From Allobosea vaviloviae (GTDB lineage: Bacteria > Pseudomonadota > Alphaproteobacteria > Rhizobiales > Beijerinckiaceae): DNA of 64,000 bases. The notes under the pieces are model-generated. The model saw nothing but the letters and a program-made list of their open reading frames with translations. It was not told the DNA's origin and made no database searches. Below, in pieces: positions 63,008 through 64,000 of the stretch (the first letter of the stretch is position 1; each line of letters opens with the position of its first letter). Position numbers and translations under genes: made by a program. The stretch lies in the NCBI RefSeq assembly GCF_001298265.1, contig NZ_LGSZ01000047.1:124001-188000 (forward strand), written 5' to 3'.

Positions 63008-63907
63008 ATGTTCAACGCCAAATCCCTTCTTGATGCTTTGGTCAGCGCCGGCACGCAGGCCGGAAAGCCCGGCGGGCAGGGCCAGACCGGCGGGCTCGGC
63101 GCGATCCTGGGCGGTCTGGCCGAGCAGGTGCAGCGTGGCGGCGGCATTGGCGGGCTTGCGGGGATGGCGGGCCAGATCCTGACGCAGGCCACGCAAGGGG
63201 TCGGCGACGCCGCACGCCAGACCGGCGTCCAGCAGAAGGCTGGCGATGCACTGAACCAGGTCACCGGCGGGCGCTCGGCGCAGGATGTTCTCGCCCAAGC
63301 CAAGGCGATGTTCGACAAGAACCCGGCGATGGCGACGGCCGTGCTCGGCGGCCTCGGCGCGCTCGTCTTCGGCTCGTCCACCGGCCGCGCCGTCGTCGGC
63401 TCCGCCGCCCGCCTGGGCGGCATAGCCCTGATCGGCGGCCTCGCCTACAAGGCCTATCAGAACTATCAGTCCGGCAAGCCGATCCTCGATGCCGGAAGCC
63501 CCGAGCTCCTGCCAGCGCCGGCCGGCACCGGCTTCGAGCCGGAAGCCGCCAGCGAGGCGACGGCCCTCGTCTTCATCCGCGCCATGATCGCCGCCGCAGC
63601 GGCGGACGGCGCGATCGATGCAGACGAGCGCACAGCCATTCTGGGCGGCCTGCGCGAAGCCGGCTTCGACCCCGAGGCGAATGAATGGCTCGCCAACGAA
63701 ATGGCCAACCCGGCCTCTGTCGAAACCCTGGTCGAGGGCGCCGAAAGCCCGGAGCTGGCGGCGCAGATCTACACGGCGGCGCGGATCGCCATCAATCCCG
63801 ATACGCCCAAGGAGCGGGACTTTCTCGCTGGCCTCGCAGGCTCGCTCGGCCTCGATGCGGAGCTCGTCGCCAATATCGACGCGGCCGCCAGCTCGGCGAA
63901 GGTCTGA
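63008..63907 (+). CDS. DUF533 (YebE-like) inner membrane protein with TerB-like domain
   Basis: 299 residues. N-terminal Gly/Gln-rich low-complexity part (20-100), then a hydrophobic stretch (about 110-155) with AVLGGLGALVFGSSTGRAVVG and AARLGGIALIGGLAYKAYQNYQ, and a C-terminal TerB-like helical domain (about 185-299) with MIAAAAADGAIDADERTAIL, the conserved AADG-x-Glu motif. Family role unknown. AGAGGA precedes the ATG. A rho-independent terminator follows. Confidence 0.88.
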   Translation: MFNAKSLLDALVSAGTQAGKPGGQGQTGGLGAILGGLAEQVQRGGGIGGLAGMAGQILTQATQGVGDAARQTGVQQKAGDALNQVTGGRSAQDVLAQAKAMFDKNPAMATAVLGGLGALVFGSSTGRAVVGSAARLGGIALIGGLAYKAYQNYQSGKPILDAGSPELLPAPAGTGFEPEAASEATALVFIRAMIAAAAADGAIDADERTAILGGLREAGFDPEANEWLANEMANPASVETLVEGAESPELAAQIYTAARIAINPDTPKERDFLAGLAGSLGLDAELVANIDAAASSAKV

Positions 63908-63952
63908 CGCGCCGACTTCGCCCAGCATCCACCGAGCCCCGTCGAGACCGAC

Positions 63953-63984
63953 GCCCTGCCGCCCCCCAGCGGCAGGGCTTTTTT
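63953..63984 (+). terminator. Rho-independent terminator of the DUF533 gene
   Basis: GCCCTGCCGC, loop CCCCCA, GCGGCAGGGC (10-bp stem), then TTTTTT. Confidence 0.92.
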
Positions 63985-64000
63985 GCGAGCGGCGGCTAGG

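Overview
The window reads as chromosome of a high-GC alphaproteobacterium of the order Hyphomicrobiales (Rhizobiales), most likely Bosea or a close relative. This is inferred from gene content and order: DUF3108 / rpmB / phytase-like esterase / cobT / cobS, and twin-membrane HIG1 protein / PduO-type adenosyltransferase / etfB / etfA / 3-hydroxyacyl-CoA dehydrogenase. No database search was possible. I see no phage, insertion sequence, CRISPR array or rRNA. There is one tRNA gene, tRNA-Leu(CAA).

Layout. (1) 0.5-6.7 kb, minus strand: a sugar-acid catabolic operon with an IlvD/Edd-type [2Fe-2S] aldonate dehydratase, a PEP mutase-family protein, a small protein, a double GNAT, an SDR dehydrogenase and a DenD-like dehydrogenase. 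(2) 7-15.2 kb: an aminotransferase, an SMR efflux protein, DUF3108, rpmB, an AT-rich orphan gene, a phytase-like esterase and the cobaltochelatase genes cobS and cobT with a GNAT gene between them. (3) 15.3-19.1 kb: glycosyltransferases and two methyltransferase-like proteins. (4) 19.1-24.2 kb: a three-gene operon of an ABC-exporter-like protein with ruined ATPase motifs, a cyclic-nucleotide-binding-like protein, and a membrane adenylate cyclase with an intramembrane histidine array and a [2Fe-2S] domain. (5) 24.4-35.5 kb: a secreted polysaccharide lyase, a Yej/Opp-type peptide ABC transporter, then more glycosyltransferase and deacetylase genes. (6) 35.6-41 kb: an amidohydrolase and a polyamine-type ABC transporter. 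(7) 41-48.4 kb: HIG1, PagL-like, adenosyltransferase, rhomboid, EtfBA, hydroxyacyl-CoA dehydrogenase, HNH nuclease, DsbB and a YqaA-type membrane protein. (8) 48.5-54.1 kb: tRNA-Leu, two tiny HigA-N-like proteins, a PHB depolymerase-family esterase, a permuted papain-like protein, a racemase-family protein, and a hydroxyacid dehydrogenase divergent from a LacI regulator. (9) 54.1-62 kb: a sugar ABC operon with an L-threonate dehydrogenase-like gene, a FadR-type regulator and a 2-hydroxyacid dehydrogenase. (10) 62-64 kb: a double Inh-type inhibitor and a DUF533 protein.

How genes work together. A 17-bp motif (AGTCATA, two variable bases, ATwTAkrC) occurs in three places: upstream of the dehydratase operon, between the sugar ABC operon and the FadR regulator, and upstream of the 2-hydroxyacid dehydrogenase. 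I infer one FadR-controlled sugar-acid regulon split between the two ends of the window. The cyclase / CNB / degenerate-ABC operon looks like a redox- or quinone-sensing signalling unit and is my main candidate for an undescribed system. Several families of palindromic repeats lie between genes. One, a perfect 30-bp inverted repeat, sits in frame inside a glycosyltransferase gene.
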